Of a stretch of 64,000 nucleotides of DNA, positions 27,970 through 37,228 are shown piece after piece; within the stretch, counting starts at the first letter, position 1; every line of letters starts with the position of its first letter. Location of the stretch: contig NZ_LR134378.1 of NCBI RefSeq assembly GCF_900637555.1, positions 382,001 through 446,000 on the forward strand, read 5' to 3'. Made by a program: the position numbers and the translations under genes. The notes below the pieces were generated by a model, which saw nothing but the letters and a program-made list of their open reading frames with translations, was not told the origin of the DNA and made no database searches. This DNA is from Lautropia mirabilis (GTDB taxonomy: Bacteria; Pseudomonadota; Gammaproteobacteria; Burkholderiales; Burkholderiaceae_E).

Positions 27970-28806
27970 ATGACCCGACAAGCCCCCTCGCTCAGCTTCG
28001 AGTTCTTCCCGCCTACCACCGATGCCGGCGCCCAGAAGCTGCTCGAAACCCACCGCGCCCTGCAGGCCCTGCAGCCCGAATACTTCAGCGTCACCTTCGG
28101 CGCTGGCGGCAGCACCCAGGCCCGCACCGCCGAAGCCGTCACCAACCTGACGGCGGCCGGCTCGGAAGTGGCCCCGCACCTGACCTGCGTGGGCGCCACC
28201 CGCGACAGCATCCGTGAACTGCTGGACGGCTACCGCGCCCAGGGCGTCAAGCGCCTGGTGGCCCTGCGTGGCGACCTGCCCTCCGGCACCATGTCCCTGG
28301 GCGACTTCCAGCACGCCTCCGACCTGGTGCGTTTCGTGCGCGAGCACAGCGGCGACTGGTTCACCATCGAAGTGGCGGCCTACCCCGAGATGCACCCCCA
28401 GGCCACCTCGCCCGACACCGACCTGGCGCACTTCGCCGAGAAAGTGGCGGCCGGTGCAGACTCCGCCATCACCCAGTACTTCTACAACGCCGACGCCTAC
28501 TTCAGCTTCGTCGAGCGGGCCCGTGCCGCCGGTGTCACCATCCCCATCGTGCCCGGCATCATGCCCATCCTCAACTACACCCAGCTGTCGCGCTTCTCGG
28601 ACAACTGCGGTGCCGAAATTCCGCGCTGGATCCGCCTGCGCCTGGCCGCCTTCCACGACGACATGGACTCGCTGCGCGCCTTCGGCCATGACGTGGTCGT
28701 GGACCTGTGCGACCGGCTGCTGGCCGGCGGTGCCCCCGGCATCCACTTCTACACCATGAACCAGGCCGGCCCCTGCGCCGCCATCTGGCAGGCGCTCAAG
28801 CGCTGA
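27970..28806 (+). CDS. metF: 5,10-methylenetetrahydrofolate reductase
   Basis: 278 residues. It has the N-terminal SFEFFPP motif, SVTFGAGGST, the LRGDLP loop and the FAD/folate residues around ITQYFYNADAYF and PGIMPI. It makes 5-methyl-THF, the methyl donor for methionine synthase, and so closes the activated-methyl cycle with ahcY and metK. It lies 21 bases after tlyA and shares the SAH riboswitch. The length is slightly under the Escherichia coli protein. Confidence 0.95.
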   Translation: MTRQAPSLSFEFFPPTTDAGAQKLLETHRALQALQPEYFSVTFGAGGSTQARTAEAVTNLTAAGSEVAPHLTCVGATRDSIRELLDGYRAQGVKRLVALRGDLPSGTMSLGDFQHASDLVRFVREHSGDWFTIEVAAYPEMHPQATSPDTDLAHFAEKVAAGADSAITQYFYNADAYFSFVERARAAGVTIPIVPGIMPILNYTQLSRFSDNCGAEIPRWIRLRLAAFHDDMDSLRAFGHDVVVDLCDRLLAGGAPGIHFYTMNQAGPCAAIWQALKR

Positions 28807-29215
28807 TCCCCCCGGGCACCGGCTCCGTGCCGGTGCCCTGCTGCGCCCACCCCTCCCCGCGCCCCCTACCTCTTCCTGCGGTCTTCCCCGACCGTCTCCC
28901 CAAGCCAATTCCCCGGCAAGTTCCCCCGGCCACTTTCCCCGGCCACCACCCTCGTCCATCGCACCGCCCCCCTGGCTGCCAGACACCCCGGCTTCACATA
29001 GACTCCCCCCCCATGCCCGTGCATACCGTACGGATCAGGACATCCGTCACACACCCCGCACCCGGCATGCCGCCCGTCAGCCCCTGCCGGCCGACACGGA
29101 CCTGAGCGCACGCCATCCTGCCCCGGCTCGCTAAGATGCTCCTCCCGGATCCTCCCTTTCGGATCCGTGTTGCAGGCCACTTCCCCGTGAAGGACCGTCA
29201 ACCTGGAGCATTCCC
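28807..29215. other. Intergenic region after metF; stem-loops but no gene
   Basis: A perfect 10-bp stem GGGCACCGGC/GCCGGTGCCC (28814-28823 with 28829-28838) directly follows metF and probably ends the transcript despite lacking a T-tract. The next 150 bases are strikingly C-rich on the plus strand with repeats of the form CCCCGGC. CGGATCC/GGATCCG form another stem near 29146-29168. A TAAGAT at 29132-29137 could be a -10 for the following gene but has no good -35. Confidence 0.5.
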
Positions 29216-30979
29216 TTGTCCACCGTAGTCGACCAGACGATACCGGCCACCCCGCCGATGACGGCCAATCGCCGTTACCGGATCGCCGTCCAGGATCTGC
29301 GACTGAACATGTTCGTCGTGGAGCTGGATCGGCCGTGGCTCGACACGCCCTTCCTGCTGCAGGGGTTCCTGATCGACGACCAGGTGGAGCTGGACACCCT
29401 GGCGCGGTACTGCAACTACGTCTACGTCGACCTCGAACTGTCCTCGCCCAGCGTGGCCATGGACATCCGCGTGGCCGACGCCAATTTCGGGCGCCTGTCC
29501 GCCGAGACCCGGCCCATGCCCAACGCCATCGCGCATGAGCCCCCGACATCGCCCGCAACCATCATCCACGCCCACAGTGCGCCCAATAGCGTGCCGGCAC
29601 CGGCCGCCCCGGCTCCCCTTGAGCCTCCGATGCGGCGCTCGAAATCGGCCTCGGCCGCGAAAAAGCCGCTGGAATACGAGGAACCCAGGACCCGCATCCT
29701 GGGCGCCGCAGCGCCCCGGCCGCCCCGGCGCTACAAGCCGCGCACTGACGCCAGTGTCTCGCGCGAGACGCGCCAGCGCTTCCGCCAGATGGTCAAGCAG
29801 ACCGCCAACTCCCCCAAGGACAACGACCAGGGGATGCTGGAGCGGATGCTGTTCTGGATCACCGACCACCTGGCCCAGAGCCGCGAGCTGGAGCAGCACA
29901 GACGCACCATCCAGCAGATTCCCGAGCTGAAGTCCTCCGGCATCAAGCTGACCCGCTATGAAGTGCGTCGGCCCATGGAGGCGGAACTGCCGCGTGCGCG
30001 GCACGCCTTCAAGTCCGGCGAGACGGCCCTCAACGCACTGATCGAGGACATCCGTCACGGCAACACCCTGGACATGGACGCCGTGGCCGGCGCCGTCGAC
30101 AGCATGGTCGACAGCGTGCTGGACAACCCCGATGCCATGATGTGGATCGCGCGACTGCGCGAAGAGGACATCCAGGTCTATCACCACGGCGTGCGCGTGG
30201 CCCTGTACCTCGTGGCGCTCGGCCGGCACCTGGGCTTTCCGCGTCAGGAACTCAGCTACCTGGGCCAGATCGGCATGCTGGCCGACGTCGGCAAGACCAA
30301 GATCCCGCGTGCCCTGCTGGAAAAACCCGGCCTGCTGTCGGCGGCCGAATTCGGGCTGGTCAAGGAACACGTCAACCTGTCGCTGCACATCCTCAACAGC
30401 GGCCCCGCGCTGCCGCCGCAGGTGCTGCAGGGCATCAGCCAGCACCACGAACGCATCGACGGCTCGGGCTACCCCAATCAGCTCAAGGGCGACAAGATCA
30501 GCATCTACGGCAAGATGGCGGCCATCGCCGATTCCTTTGCCGCGCTGATCACCCCCCGCCCCTACGCCAAGGCCTCCGCCCCGCAGGATGCCCTGATGAA
30601 CCTGTACGAATGGAGCGGCACCTCGTTCCATGAGCCGCTCGTCGAGCAGTTCGTGCAGGCCATCGGCGTCTTCCCGGTCGGCAGCCTGGTGGAACTGTCC
30701 AGTGGCGAAGTGGCGGTCGTCATTGCCCACAACCGCGTGCGCCGACTGGAACCGCGCGTACTGGTGCTGTCGGAGCCCGACAAGACACCGCTTGAAGTGC
30801 CCATCGAGCGCGACCTCTACCAGGAGTCGAAGGACAGCCGTGGACGACAGAAAAAATCCCTGCGAATCGTGCGCGGTCTGCCTGCCGGCACCCACGGATT
30901 CAAACTGCAGGATTATTACCTCGATGAGGTCCAGACCCAGCATGGAAGCACCGCTCAATCAGCGCCTGACGCCCAATGA
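29216..30979 (+). CDS. HD-GYP domain protein with altered HD motif (c-di-GMP phosphodiesterase-like)
   Basis: 587 residues from TTG 29216, supported by GGAG seven bases upstream. An N-terminal DUF3391-type domain (about 20-90, YRIAVQDLRLNMFVVELDRPW) is followed by a Pro/Ala-rich linker, a helical region, and an HD-GYP domain (about 310-490). HHERIDGSGYP near residue 410 is the GYP signature and HHGVRVALYLVALG an outer metal ligand, but the central HD of the usual HDIGK reads ADVGK near residue 357, losing a metal-ligand His. Hydrolysis of c-di-GMP may therefore be impaired. It overlaps the following EAL gene by 38 bases. Confidence 0.87.
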   Translation: MSTVVDQTIPATPPMTANRRYRIAVQDLRLNMFVVELDRPWLDTPFLLQGFLIDDQVELDTLARYCNYVYVDLELSSPSVAMDIRVADANFGRLSAETRPMPNAIAHEPPTSPATIIHAHSAPNSVPAPAAPAPLEPPMRRSKSASAAKKPLEYEEPRTRILGAAAPRPPRRYKPRTDASVSRETRQRFRQMVKQTANSPKDNDQGMLERMLFWITDHLAQSRELEQHRRTIQQIPELKSSGIKLTRYEVRRPMEAELPRARHAFKSGETALNALIEDIRHGNTLDMDAVAGAVDSMVDSVLDNPDAMMWIARLREEDIQVYHHGVRVALYLVALGRHLGFPRQELSYLGQIGMLADVGKTKIPRALLEKPGLLSAAEFGLVKEHVNLSLHILNSGPALPPQVLQGISQHHERIDGSGYPNQLKGDKISIYGKMAAIADSFAALITPRPYAKASAPQDALMNLYEWSGTSFHEPLVEQFVQAIGVFPVGSLVELSSGEVAVVIAHNRVRRLEPRVLVLSEPDKTPLEVPIERDLYQESKDSRGRQKKSLRIVRGLPAGTHGFKLQDYYLDEVQTQHGSTAQSAPDAQ

Positions 30980-32321
30980 ACTGCTGGCCCACGGGCAGCA
31001 ACTGCTCAGCCGCAAGGCACCGGGCCAGCCCCTCCTGCTCACCATCGGCCTGAACCGTTCGGACCAGCTGCAGGCCCTGGCGCGCGACCCGCACGCCAAC
31101 CTGGTGCTGGGCGAGATCATCAAGCGCATCGGCAAGCGCCTGCGCGCCGAAGACCGCGTGGCCACCGCCGCCTTCGACGAGATCTGGATCCTCATTGCCA
31201 ACGTGCCCAACGAAGCCGTCGCCACCACCGTGGCCACGGCCTTCCGCGAAGCACTGTACGTGCCCATCCACATCCCGCTGCAGAACTCGCAGACCCTCAC
31301 CGCCCAGCTGCAGCCCATCATCGGTGGCGCCTGGAGCCGCAGCAGCACCGTCAGCATCGGCGGCCTGCTGCAGGGCGCCTGGGATGCACGCCAGCTGGCG
31401 GCCGAGCGCGAGGAACGGCTGCTGGTGCAATGCATCGGCGCCGATGACAACGCCGCGCGCATGGCCGAGATCGAGACCGCCCTGCGCCGTCACCTCTTCA
31501 GCAACGACCTGGAAGTGCATTTCCAGCCGCAGATCGACCTGGCCACCAACCAGTGTCACGCCGCCGAGGCGCTGATCCGCTGGCCGCGCAACCACCCGCT
31601 GCAGGTCAGCCCCGCCATGATCGCCTCCATCTGCGACGACCGCGGCATGATCGGCCAGCTCACCCAGTTCGTCATCAACACCGTGCTGCGCCAGCAGATG
31701 ATGTGGCAGGCCCAGGGCATCGACCTCAGCATCGGCATCAACCTCTCGGCCAAGACCGCCAACGACCCCGGCTTTGCCGCCCAGGTGGCCCAGGCCTGCG
31801 AGACCTGGAGCCTGTCGCCCACCCGACTGCTGTTCGAACTGACCGAAGACTCGATCGTGCGCAACGAACGCGCCACCATCGAGTGCATGCACGCCCTGCG
31901 CAACATCGGCTGCGAACTGTCCATCGACGACTTCGGCACCGGCTACTCGTCGTTCGCCTACCTGCGCCAGTTCCCCGTGCATGAACTGAAGCTCGACCGC
32001 GTGTTCATCCAGAACCTGGTCAACGACCGCGGCGACCAGCAGATCGTCAAGGCACTGATCGACCTGGCCCACGCCTTCGACCTGCGTGCCCTGGCCGAAG
32101 GCGTCGACGACCCGGCCGCCGTCCACATGCTGCGCGAATTCGGCTGCGACCGCGTGCAGGGATTCCTGTACGCCCGCGCCCTGCCCGCCGAGGAACTGAT
32201 CCCCTGGATCCAGCGCTTCAATCAGGGCGAGGCCATGGCCACGATGCAGCGCGACGGCGTCAGCAGCATCGACAGCGGCATGTCCCAGACATCCGGCGCC
32301 CACGAGCTGGTCTCGGCCTGA
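30942..32321 (+). CDS. EAL domain protein with degenerate GGDEF, probable c-di-GMP phosphodiesterase
   Basis: 459 residues from ATG 30942, overlapping the HD-GYP gene; ATG 30924 is an alternative. The N-terminal 170 residues form a GGDEF-like fold in which the signature has become FDEIW. The EAL domain (about 180-440) keeps EALIRW near residue 208, INLSAKT, LFELTED, DDFGTGYSSFAYL, LKLDRVF and QGFLYARAL; AEGVE reads AEGVD. No transmembrane segment is seen, so it is cytoplasmic. Co-translation with an HD-GYP protein of altered metal site suggests the two act together. The last 100 bases overlap the convergent cyclo-ligase gene. Confidence 0.87.
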   Translation: MEAPLNQRLTPNELLAHGQQLLSRKAPGQPLLLTIGLNRSDQLQALARDPHANLVLGEIIKRIGKRLRAEDRVATAAFDEIWILIANVPNEAVATTVATAFREALYVPIHIPLQNSQTLTAQLQPIIGGAWSRSSTVSIGGLLQGAWDARQLAAEREERLLVQCIGADDNAARMAEIETALRRHLFSNDLEVHFQPQIDLATNQCHAAEALIRWPRNHPLQVSPAMIASICDDRGMIGQLTQFVINTVLRQQMMWQAQGIDLSIGINLSAKTANDPGFAAQVAQACETWSLSPTRLLFELTEDSIVRNERATIECMHALRNIGCELSIDDFGTGYSSFAYLRQFPVHELKLDRVFIQNLVNDRGDQQIVKALIDLAHAFDLRALAEGVDDPAAVHMLREFGCDRVQGFLYARALPAEELIPWIQRFNQGEAMATMQRDGVSSIDSGMSQTSGAHELVSA

Positions 32322-32821
32322 TCGTAGGCCACCCCCACGCTGCCGGTCCTGCGAAACGCCGGCAGCGCCAGCGTGCGGTCATAGAAGCCGCCCCCATACC
32401 CCAGCCGGTAGGGGCGGCCATCCAGCACCCGGAAGCCCACGCACGGAATCACCAGCACATCGGGCACCACTGTCTCGTCCGTCTCGGGCACCTGCACCCC
32501 GAAGGCGGCCGTGCGCAACGGCGCCCCGGCCTCCCACACCCGGAACGTCAGCGGCTCGTTCTTGCCCGTCACCACCGGCAGCGCCAGCCGCCGCCCCTGC
32601 GCCCGCCACTGCGCATAGCAGGCCGAAAGATCCGGTTCGCTCCGGATCGGCAGATAAACGCCGATATTGTCCGCACTTTGCAACAGATCGGCCCCCAGCA
32701 ATTGCTGGCACAGTAAGGTGTCGAGATGCACGCGCCCAGCCTGCGCCATGTCCGAGCGCAAGGTCAGCAACTGCTGCCGCAGCGCCTTGCGTGCTATGCT
32801 GGATTCGGAAGATTTGTCCAC
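32222..32821 (-). CDS. fau: 5-formyltetrahydrofolate cyclo-ligase
   Basis: 199 residues from GTG 32821. The family motif LGYGGGFYDRTL near residue 140 and the N-terminal ARKALRQQLLTLR helix are clear. It converts 5-formyl-THF to 5,10-methenyl-THF with ATP. The start codon directly abuts that of the divergent lytic transglycosylase (ATG at 32822), and no ribosome binding site is evident. Its 3' end overlaps the EAL gene on the other strand by 100 bases. In many bacteria the 6S RNA gene ssrS sits next to this gene; none is visible here. Confidence 0.9.
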   Translation of the reverse strand: MDKSSESSIARKALRQQLLTLRSDMAQAGRVHLDTLLCQQLLGADLLQSADNIGVYLPIRSEPDLSACYAQWRAQGRRLALPVVTGKNEPLTFRVWEAGAPLRTAAFGVQVPETDETVVPDVLVIPCVGFRVLDGRPYRLGYGGGFYDRTLALPAFRRTGSVGVAYDQAETSSWAPDVWDMPLSMLLTPSRCIVAMASP

Positions 32822-35452
32822 ATGAACATTCTAAACGCGGTGCGCGGCCAGCCCCTGGCCCGCAAGACCCTGGCCCTGTCCCTGCTGGCTGCCCTCTGCA
32901 CGCTGCACGCACGCACCGCCCTGCCCGACACACAGCCCGGCACCGCCCCGGCCTCCGTTTCCGAAGCTGCCCCGGACCTTACCCCGCTGACCTCGGCCAC
33001 CAGCGTCCCCGCCCCATCCGACGATGGTGCCGGCACGCTGGGCGCCAGCGCCCTGCAGCCCGGCGTCTCCAGCATCCTGGCGCGGCTCTCGCCCGCCATC
33101 ATCTACGTCCCGCCCGTCGTCACCGACCCCGTGGACCTGGCCATCCTGGACGCCCGCAAGGCCATGCAGGCCAACAACCTGGCCGCCTTCGACACCGCGG
33201 CAGCCCTCGTTCCACGCGGCCATGCCCTGTCCAGCTACCTCGACTACTGGCGCATTCGCATCCGTCTGGCCGCCAGCGACCCCACCGATGCCGAGTACCT
33301 GGCCGTCAGCGCCGACGCCCGCGCCTACCTGAAACAGTTCCCCCGCACCCTCACGGCCGACCTGCTGCGCCGCGACTGGATGCTGGCGGCCGGCCGCCGC
33401 CAGGACTGGGCCACCATCGACGCCCTCTACCCGGCCTGGACCCTGAAGGACGAAAGCGCCCCCGAATGCCTGGCCAGCCTCTCGGCCCTGTCCCGCGTCG
33501 AAGAAGGCAAACACCCGGGCGCTGCCACCCTGCGGCACGCCACCAGCCTGCTGCTTCAGCCCCAGGCCCTCAACAGCAGCTGCACTGCCCTGCTGCAGAC
33601 CCTGGCCGAGCACGAATGGCTCACCCCGGCCCAGCGCCAGCAGCGTCTGAACCTGGCCCTGGAAATCAACAACCCCGCCGAGATCCGCCAGGCCGTCGCC
33701 CTGCTGCCGCAGCCGCCCGAGGCCAAGGCTCTCGATCTGGCCCTGAACAAGCCCGCCCAGCTGCTGAACGCCACCGCCCTCCTGGTGCCCACGGCCAAGG
33801 CCCCCCTGCGCAGCGCAGCCGTCACACAGCCCGGCGTCCGGACTGCCAGCCATCGCAGCCAGATATCTGCCCACCTCATCCCTGCCGACGGCCGCCAGCA
33901 CGCCACCGTGCTGACCGTCGCACAGCGTGAGAGCGGCCCCCGGAGCAGCGCCACCCGGAGCAGCGCCACCCGCAAGAACACCAACGCCGCCGAGGCCGCC
34001 GGCCGGACAAAAGCATCCCTGGCCACCCCCGGCAGCAAGAACGCCATCTCCCGCACACACAAGGCAGCCACCGGCAAGGCAACCCACAAGACCACCCACG
34101 CTGCCGCACAGAAATCCGGCGCCCACCGCAAGGCAGGCGCCGCGGCCGCCACCGCTGCTGCCGCCAGCAAGGCGGCAGCCCGCACCCCGCTCACCCCGGT
34201 GCTGACCCGCATCGCCCTCGTGCGCCTGGCCCGGCAGGACCCGGCCCGCGCCGCCGCCCTCATGGACGCCGGCAAGACCCCCGACGGCCGTACCCTGAAA
34301 CTGGGCACCGCCGACCGTGCCTTTGTCTGGTCCCAGATCGCCGCCGCCGGCATGTTCCGCCTCGACCCCCAGGCGCCCGCCTGGGCCGAACACGCCCGGA
34401 ATGCCGCCATCAGCGACCACACACGCGTCTGGCTGGCCCGCGCCGCCCTGGCCCAAGAGGACTGGACCGGACTGGAGCGCATCCTGCGCACCATGGATCC
34501 CGCCCTGCGCCAAAGCCCCACCTGGACCTACTGGCACGGCCGCGCCCAGGACGCCCTGGGGCACCACAAGCAGGCACGCCACATCTTCCAGGGCCTGGCC
34601 ACACGGCACGACTACTACGGCAAACTGGCCCGCGAAGAACTGGCCCTGCCTCCGGCCGCCCTGCCTGCGCCCAAGGCGCCCCCGGCCAGCCTCGTCAAGG
34701 CCATGGATGACAACGACGGCATCCGTCAGGCCATGGCCTTCTACGCCCTGGGCCTGCGCGGCGAAGGCAACCGCGAATGGAACTTCCAGATGCGCGGCCG
34801 CAATGAACAGGAGCTGCGCGCCGCCGCCACTTGGGCTGCCCGCCACGGCCTGCTCGACCGCGCCATCAACACCGACGAACGCATCCTCACCGGCCAGGCC
34901 GACTACAGCCTGCGATTCCCCACGCCCTTCGCCGAACAGCTGCTGACCATCACCAGCCAGCAGGCTGTCGACCCCGCGTGGGTCTACGGCCTCATCCGGC
35001 AGGAATCCCGCTTCGTCATGCAGGCCCGCTCCCACGTCGGCGCCTCCGGCCTGATGCAGATCATGCCCGACACCGCCCGCTGGGTGGCCCGCCAGATGGG
35101 CAACACCACCTACCAGGCCGGCCAGATCGACGACCTCACCACCAACCTCACCTTCGGCAGCTACTACCTCAAGCGTGCCCTGGACGACCTGAGCGGCTCG
35201 CCCGTCCTGGCCACCGCCGGCTACAACGCCGGCCCCCGGCGTGCCCACACCTGGCGTGCCAGCCTGTCACGCCCGCTGGAAGGCGCCATCTTCACCGAGC
35301 TCATCCCCTTCACCGAAACCCGCCACTACGTGAAGGCCGTGCTCTCCAACACCGTGGACTACGCCACCCTCTTCTCCGGCCAGCCCCAGTCGCTCAAATC
35401 CTGGCTGGCCACCATCACGCCACAGCCGGTGGGGGTGGCACAGTTGCCATAA
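32822..35452 (+). CDS. slt: Soluble lytic murein transglycosylase, Slt70-like, with Lys/Ala-rich insertion
   Basis: 876 residues from ATG 32822. A signal peptide ([17 protein letters not shown]) directs it to the periplasm. A long alpha-helical superhelix-like region follows, interrupted at about residues 380-460 by a Lys/Ala/Thr/His-rich stretch resembling a histone H1 tail. The C-terminal SLT domain has the catalytic Glu in LIRQESRF (about residue 727), then [16 protein letters not shown] and ATAGYNAGP. It cleaves peptidoglycan glycan strands to 1,6-anhydromuropeptides. GGAAG about ten bases upstream is the likely ribosome binding site. The insertion is absent from Escherichia coli Slt70. 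Confidence 0.9.
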   Translation: MNILNAVRGQPLARKTLALSLLAALCTLHARTALPDTQPGTAPASVSEAAPDLTPLTSATSVPAPSDDGAGTLGASALQPGVSSILARLSPAIIYVPPVVTDPVDLAILDARKAMQANNLAAFDTAAALVPRGHALSSYLDYWRIRIRLAASDPTDAEYLAVSADARAYLKQFPRTLTADLLRRDWMLAAGRRQDWATIDALYPAWTLKDESAPECLASLSALSRVEEGKHPGAATLRHATSLLLQPQALNSSCTALLQTLAEHEWLTPAQRQQRLNLALEINNPAEIRQAVALLPQPPEAKALDLALNKPAQLLNATALLVPTAKAPLRSAAVTQPGVRTASHRSQISAHLIPADGRQHATVLTVAQRESGPRSSATRSSATRKNTNAAEAAGRTKASLATPGSKNAISRTHKAATGKATHKTTHAAAQKSGAHRKAGAAAATAAAASKAAARTPLTPVLTRIALVRLARQDPARAAALMDAGKTPDGRTLKLGTADRAFVWSQIAAAGMFRLDPQAPAWAEHARNAAISDHTRVWLARAALAQEDWTGLERILRTMDPALRQSPTWTYWHGRAQDALGHHKQARHIFQGLATRHDYYGKLAREELALPPAALPAPKAPPASLVKAMDDNDGIRQAMAFYALGLRGEGNREWNFQMRGRNEQELRAAATWAARHGLLDRAINTDERILTGQADYSLRFPTPFAEQLLTITSQQAVDPAWVYGLIRQESRFVMQARSHVGASGLMQIMPDTARWVARQMGNTTYQAGQIDDLTTNLTFGSYYLKRALDDLSGSPVLATAGYNAGPRRAHTWRASLSRPLEGAIFTELIPFTETRHYVKAVLSNTVDYATLFSGQPQSLKSWLATITPQPVGVAQLP

Positions 35453-35525
35453 TCTCGGCTACGGCCATCGAGGCATGGTCGAGACACCCGGAAAACCCGG
35501 CCCCTCCCTCCCCGCAGGAAACGTC

Positions 35526-36935
35526 ATGACCGCCCCCGATGCCCGTGCCCCCCAGCTCCAGACCTACCGCGTCGGCGGGTCCGTCCGTGACGAACTGCTG
35601 GGGCTGCCCGCCGGCGACCGTGACTGGGTGGTGGTGGGCGCCACGCCGGACCAGATGCTGGCCCAGGGCTTTCAGGCCGTCGGCAAGGACTTCCCCGTCT
35701 TCCTGCACCCTCAGAGCCACGAGGAATACGCACTGGCCCGCACCGAGCGCAAGACCGCTCCCGGCTACAAGGGCTTTGCCGTGCATTTCTCGCCGGATGT
35801 CACGCTGGAAGACGACCTGCTGCGCCGCGACCTCACCATCAACGCCATCGCCCGTGCCGCCGACGGCAGCCTCGTCGACCCCTTCCACGGCCAGGCCGAC
35901 ATCCAGGCCCGGATCTTCCGCCACGTCAGCCCCGCCTTCCGCGAAGACCCCGTGCGCATCCTGCGTCTGGCCCGCTTCGCTGCGCGCTTTCCCGATTTCA
36001 CCATCGCCCCCGAAACCCTGGCGCTGATGCGCGAGATGACGGCCGCCGGCGAAGTCCACGCCCTGGTGGCCGAGCGCGTCTGGCAGGAACTCTCCCGGGG
36101 ACTGATGAGCCAGCGGCCTTCGCGCATGCTGCAGGTCCTGGATCAGGCCCATGCGCTGCGCATCCTCCTGCCCCAGCTGCCCGAACCCGACACCCAGCCC
36201 GACTGGCTGACGGCCCTGGATGCCAGCGCCGCGGCCCACGATCCGCTGCCCGTGCGCTTTGCCATCCTGCTGGCGGGCATGACCATTCCGGCAGAGTCCC
36301 GTATCGAACTCGGACCCCAGGAAAACATTCCTCAACCAGCCTCACCCACCGTCTCCGGGAACGTAGATAAAACGAAAGCGGCGAAATCCGTCACCGAACA
36401 GGCCAAGGCCCTGCGCGCCTCCAACGAATGCACGGATGCCGCTGCACGATTAGCCAGCGAAATACATGGCCCCATCCCGCAGGCGGCCCGCCAGTGGTTT
36501 CTGTCGTCCGAACGTCAGGACGCCGAAGCGCTGCTGGCCCTCTTCAACCGACACGACGCCTGGCGTCGTCCGGAACGGCTTCGACTGCTGATGACAGTCG
36601 CGCAGCGACTGGCCTTGCCCAATCATCCGGCACAGCTTGCCGAACCCGATCAGGCCATCTCCCTCATGCCGGAGAGCGATTCGACGCAGCCTGTCCGTCC
36701 CGGACAAGGCGACAGTCCGTCATCACCTGCCACCGTCAATGGCGCGTCCGGAACAATCTCACAAGATTCGATTTCGAACATCACCCATCGTATTGAACAG
36801 GCGCTTTCCGTTGCAGCCGCGGTCGACACGGGCGCCATCGCCCGACAGCATCAGGCCAACCCTACGGCCATCCGAAGCGCCATCGATGACGCCCGGCGTG
36901 AAGCCATCTCGGGCTACCTGGTATCCAGGTCATGA
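35526..36935 (+). CDS. cca: CCA-adding enzyme (tRNA nucleotidyltransferase), lacking a clear HD domain
   Basis: 469 residues from ATG 35526 with AGGAAA upstream. Class II motifs are intact: [10 protein letters not shown], the DRD metal site in [31 protein letters not shown] and [10 protein letters not shown]. It adds or repairs the 3' CCA end of tRNAs. Where Escherichia coli Cca has the HD phosphohydrolase motif (HDLGKG), this protein reads RFAILLAGM, so the phosphatase activity is probably missing. From about residue 265 on, the sequence is Ser/Thr/Ala-rich and lower in GC than the surroundings, ending in an extra segment of about 70 residues. Confidence 0.88.
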   Translation: MTAPDARAPQLQTYRVGGSVRDELLGLPAGDRDWVVVGATPDQMLAQGFQAVGKDFPVFLHPQSHEEYALARTERKTAPGYKGFAVHFSPDVTLEDDLLRRDLTINAIARAADGSLVDPFHGQADIQARIFRHVSPAFREDPVRILRLARFAARFPDFTIAPETLALMREMTAAGEVHALVAERVWQELSRGLMSQRPSRMLQVLDQAHALRILLPQLPEPDTQPDWLTALDASAAAHDPLPVRFAILLAGMTIPAESRIELGPQENIPQPASPTVSGNVDKTKAAKSVTEQAKALRASNECTDAAARLASEIHGPIPQAARQWFLSSERQDAEALLALFNRHDAWRRPERLRLLMTVAQRLALPNHPAQLAEPDQAISLMPESDSTQPVRPGQGDSPSSPATVNGASGTISQDSISNITHRIEQALSVAAAVDTGAIARQHQANPTAIRSAIDDARREAISGYLVSRS

Positions 36936-36937
36936 TG

Positions 36938-36972
36938 GGCGACAGACGCACAACCTGTCGCCGGCTCCTTTT
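36938..36972 (+). terminator. Probable terminator of cca
   Basis: Stem GGCGACAG/CTGTCGCC (36938-36945 with 36955-36962), loop of nine, then GGCTCC and four T. It begins three bases after the cca stop. Confidence 0.5.
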
Positions 36973-36999
36973 CACGCATCGCGGGATGCCCCCATACGA

Positions 37000-37005
37000 T
37001 ACAAT
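37000..37005 (+). promoter_or_regulatory. Candidate -10 of the queCDE operon
   Basis: TACAAT in the context GATACAAT; no good -35 at 16-18 bases. Transcription from here would place about 95 bases before the preQ1 aptamer. Confidence 0.3.
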
Positions 37006-37104
37006 CCCGCCCGCCAGACCGCTGGCATGAAGCGCGCATGCACGTGTCCGCCATCCCGCATGGCAACGCGTGTCCATGACGCGGCTTCCGGGGCATTCCG
37101 CCCC

Positions 37105-37140
37105 CGTGGTTCGAAAAACGCCCACGTTAAAAAACTAGGG
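37105..37140 (+). ncRNA. preQ1-I riboswitch
   Basis: P1 is CGTGG/CCACG (37105-37109 with 37122-37126), closing a 12-base loop, followed by the A-rich tail TTAAAAAACTAGGG (37127-37140). The minimal hairpin plus AAAAAACTA tail is the signature of preQ1 class I, and the total of 36 bases matches its unusually small size. It precedes queC, the gene for preQ0 synthase, so it should repress queuosine precursor synthesis when preQ1 is plentiful. The ribosome binding site AGAGGA (37216-37221) is inside a potential GGATCC/GGATCC hairpin (37196-37201 with 37219-37224), suggesting translational control. Confidence 0.82.
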
Positions 37141-37228
37141 AAGACCTGAACACATTCCCCTCCTCCGGGCAGCATTCGCCCCCGGGTCACAGGCAGGATC
37201 CGTTCGGGAACGCCCAGAGGATCCTTCC

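Noticed and set aside
37108-37118. tRNA T-loop-like GGTTCGA
   Set aside because: No acceptor, D or anticodon stems fit around it; it is the loop of the preQ1 aptamer.
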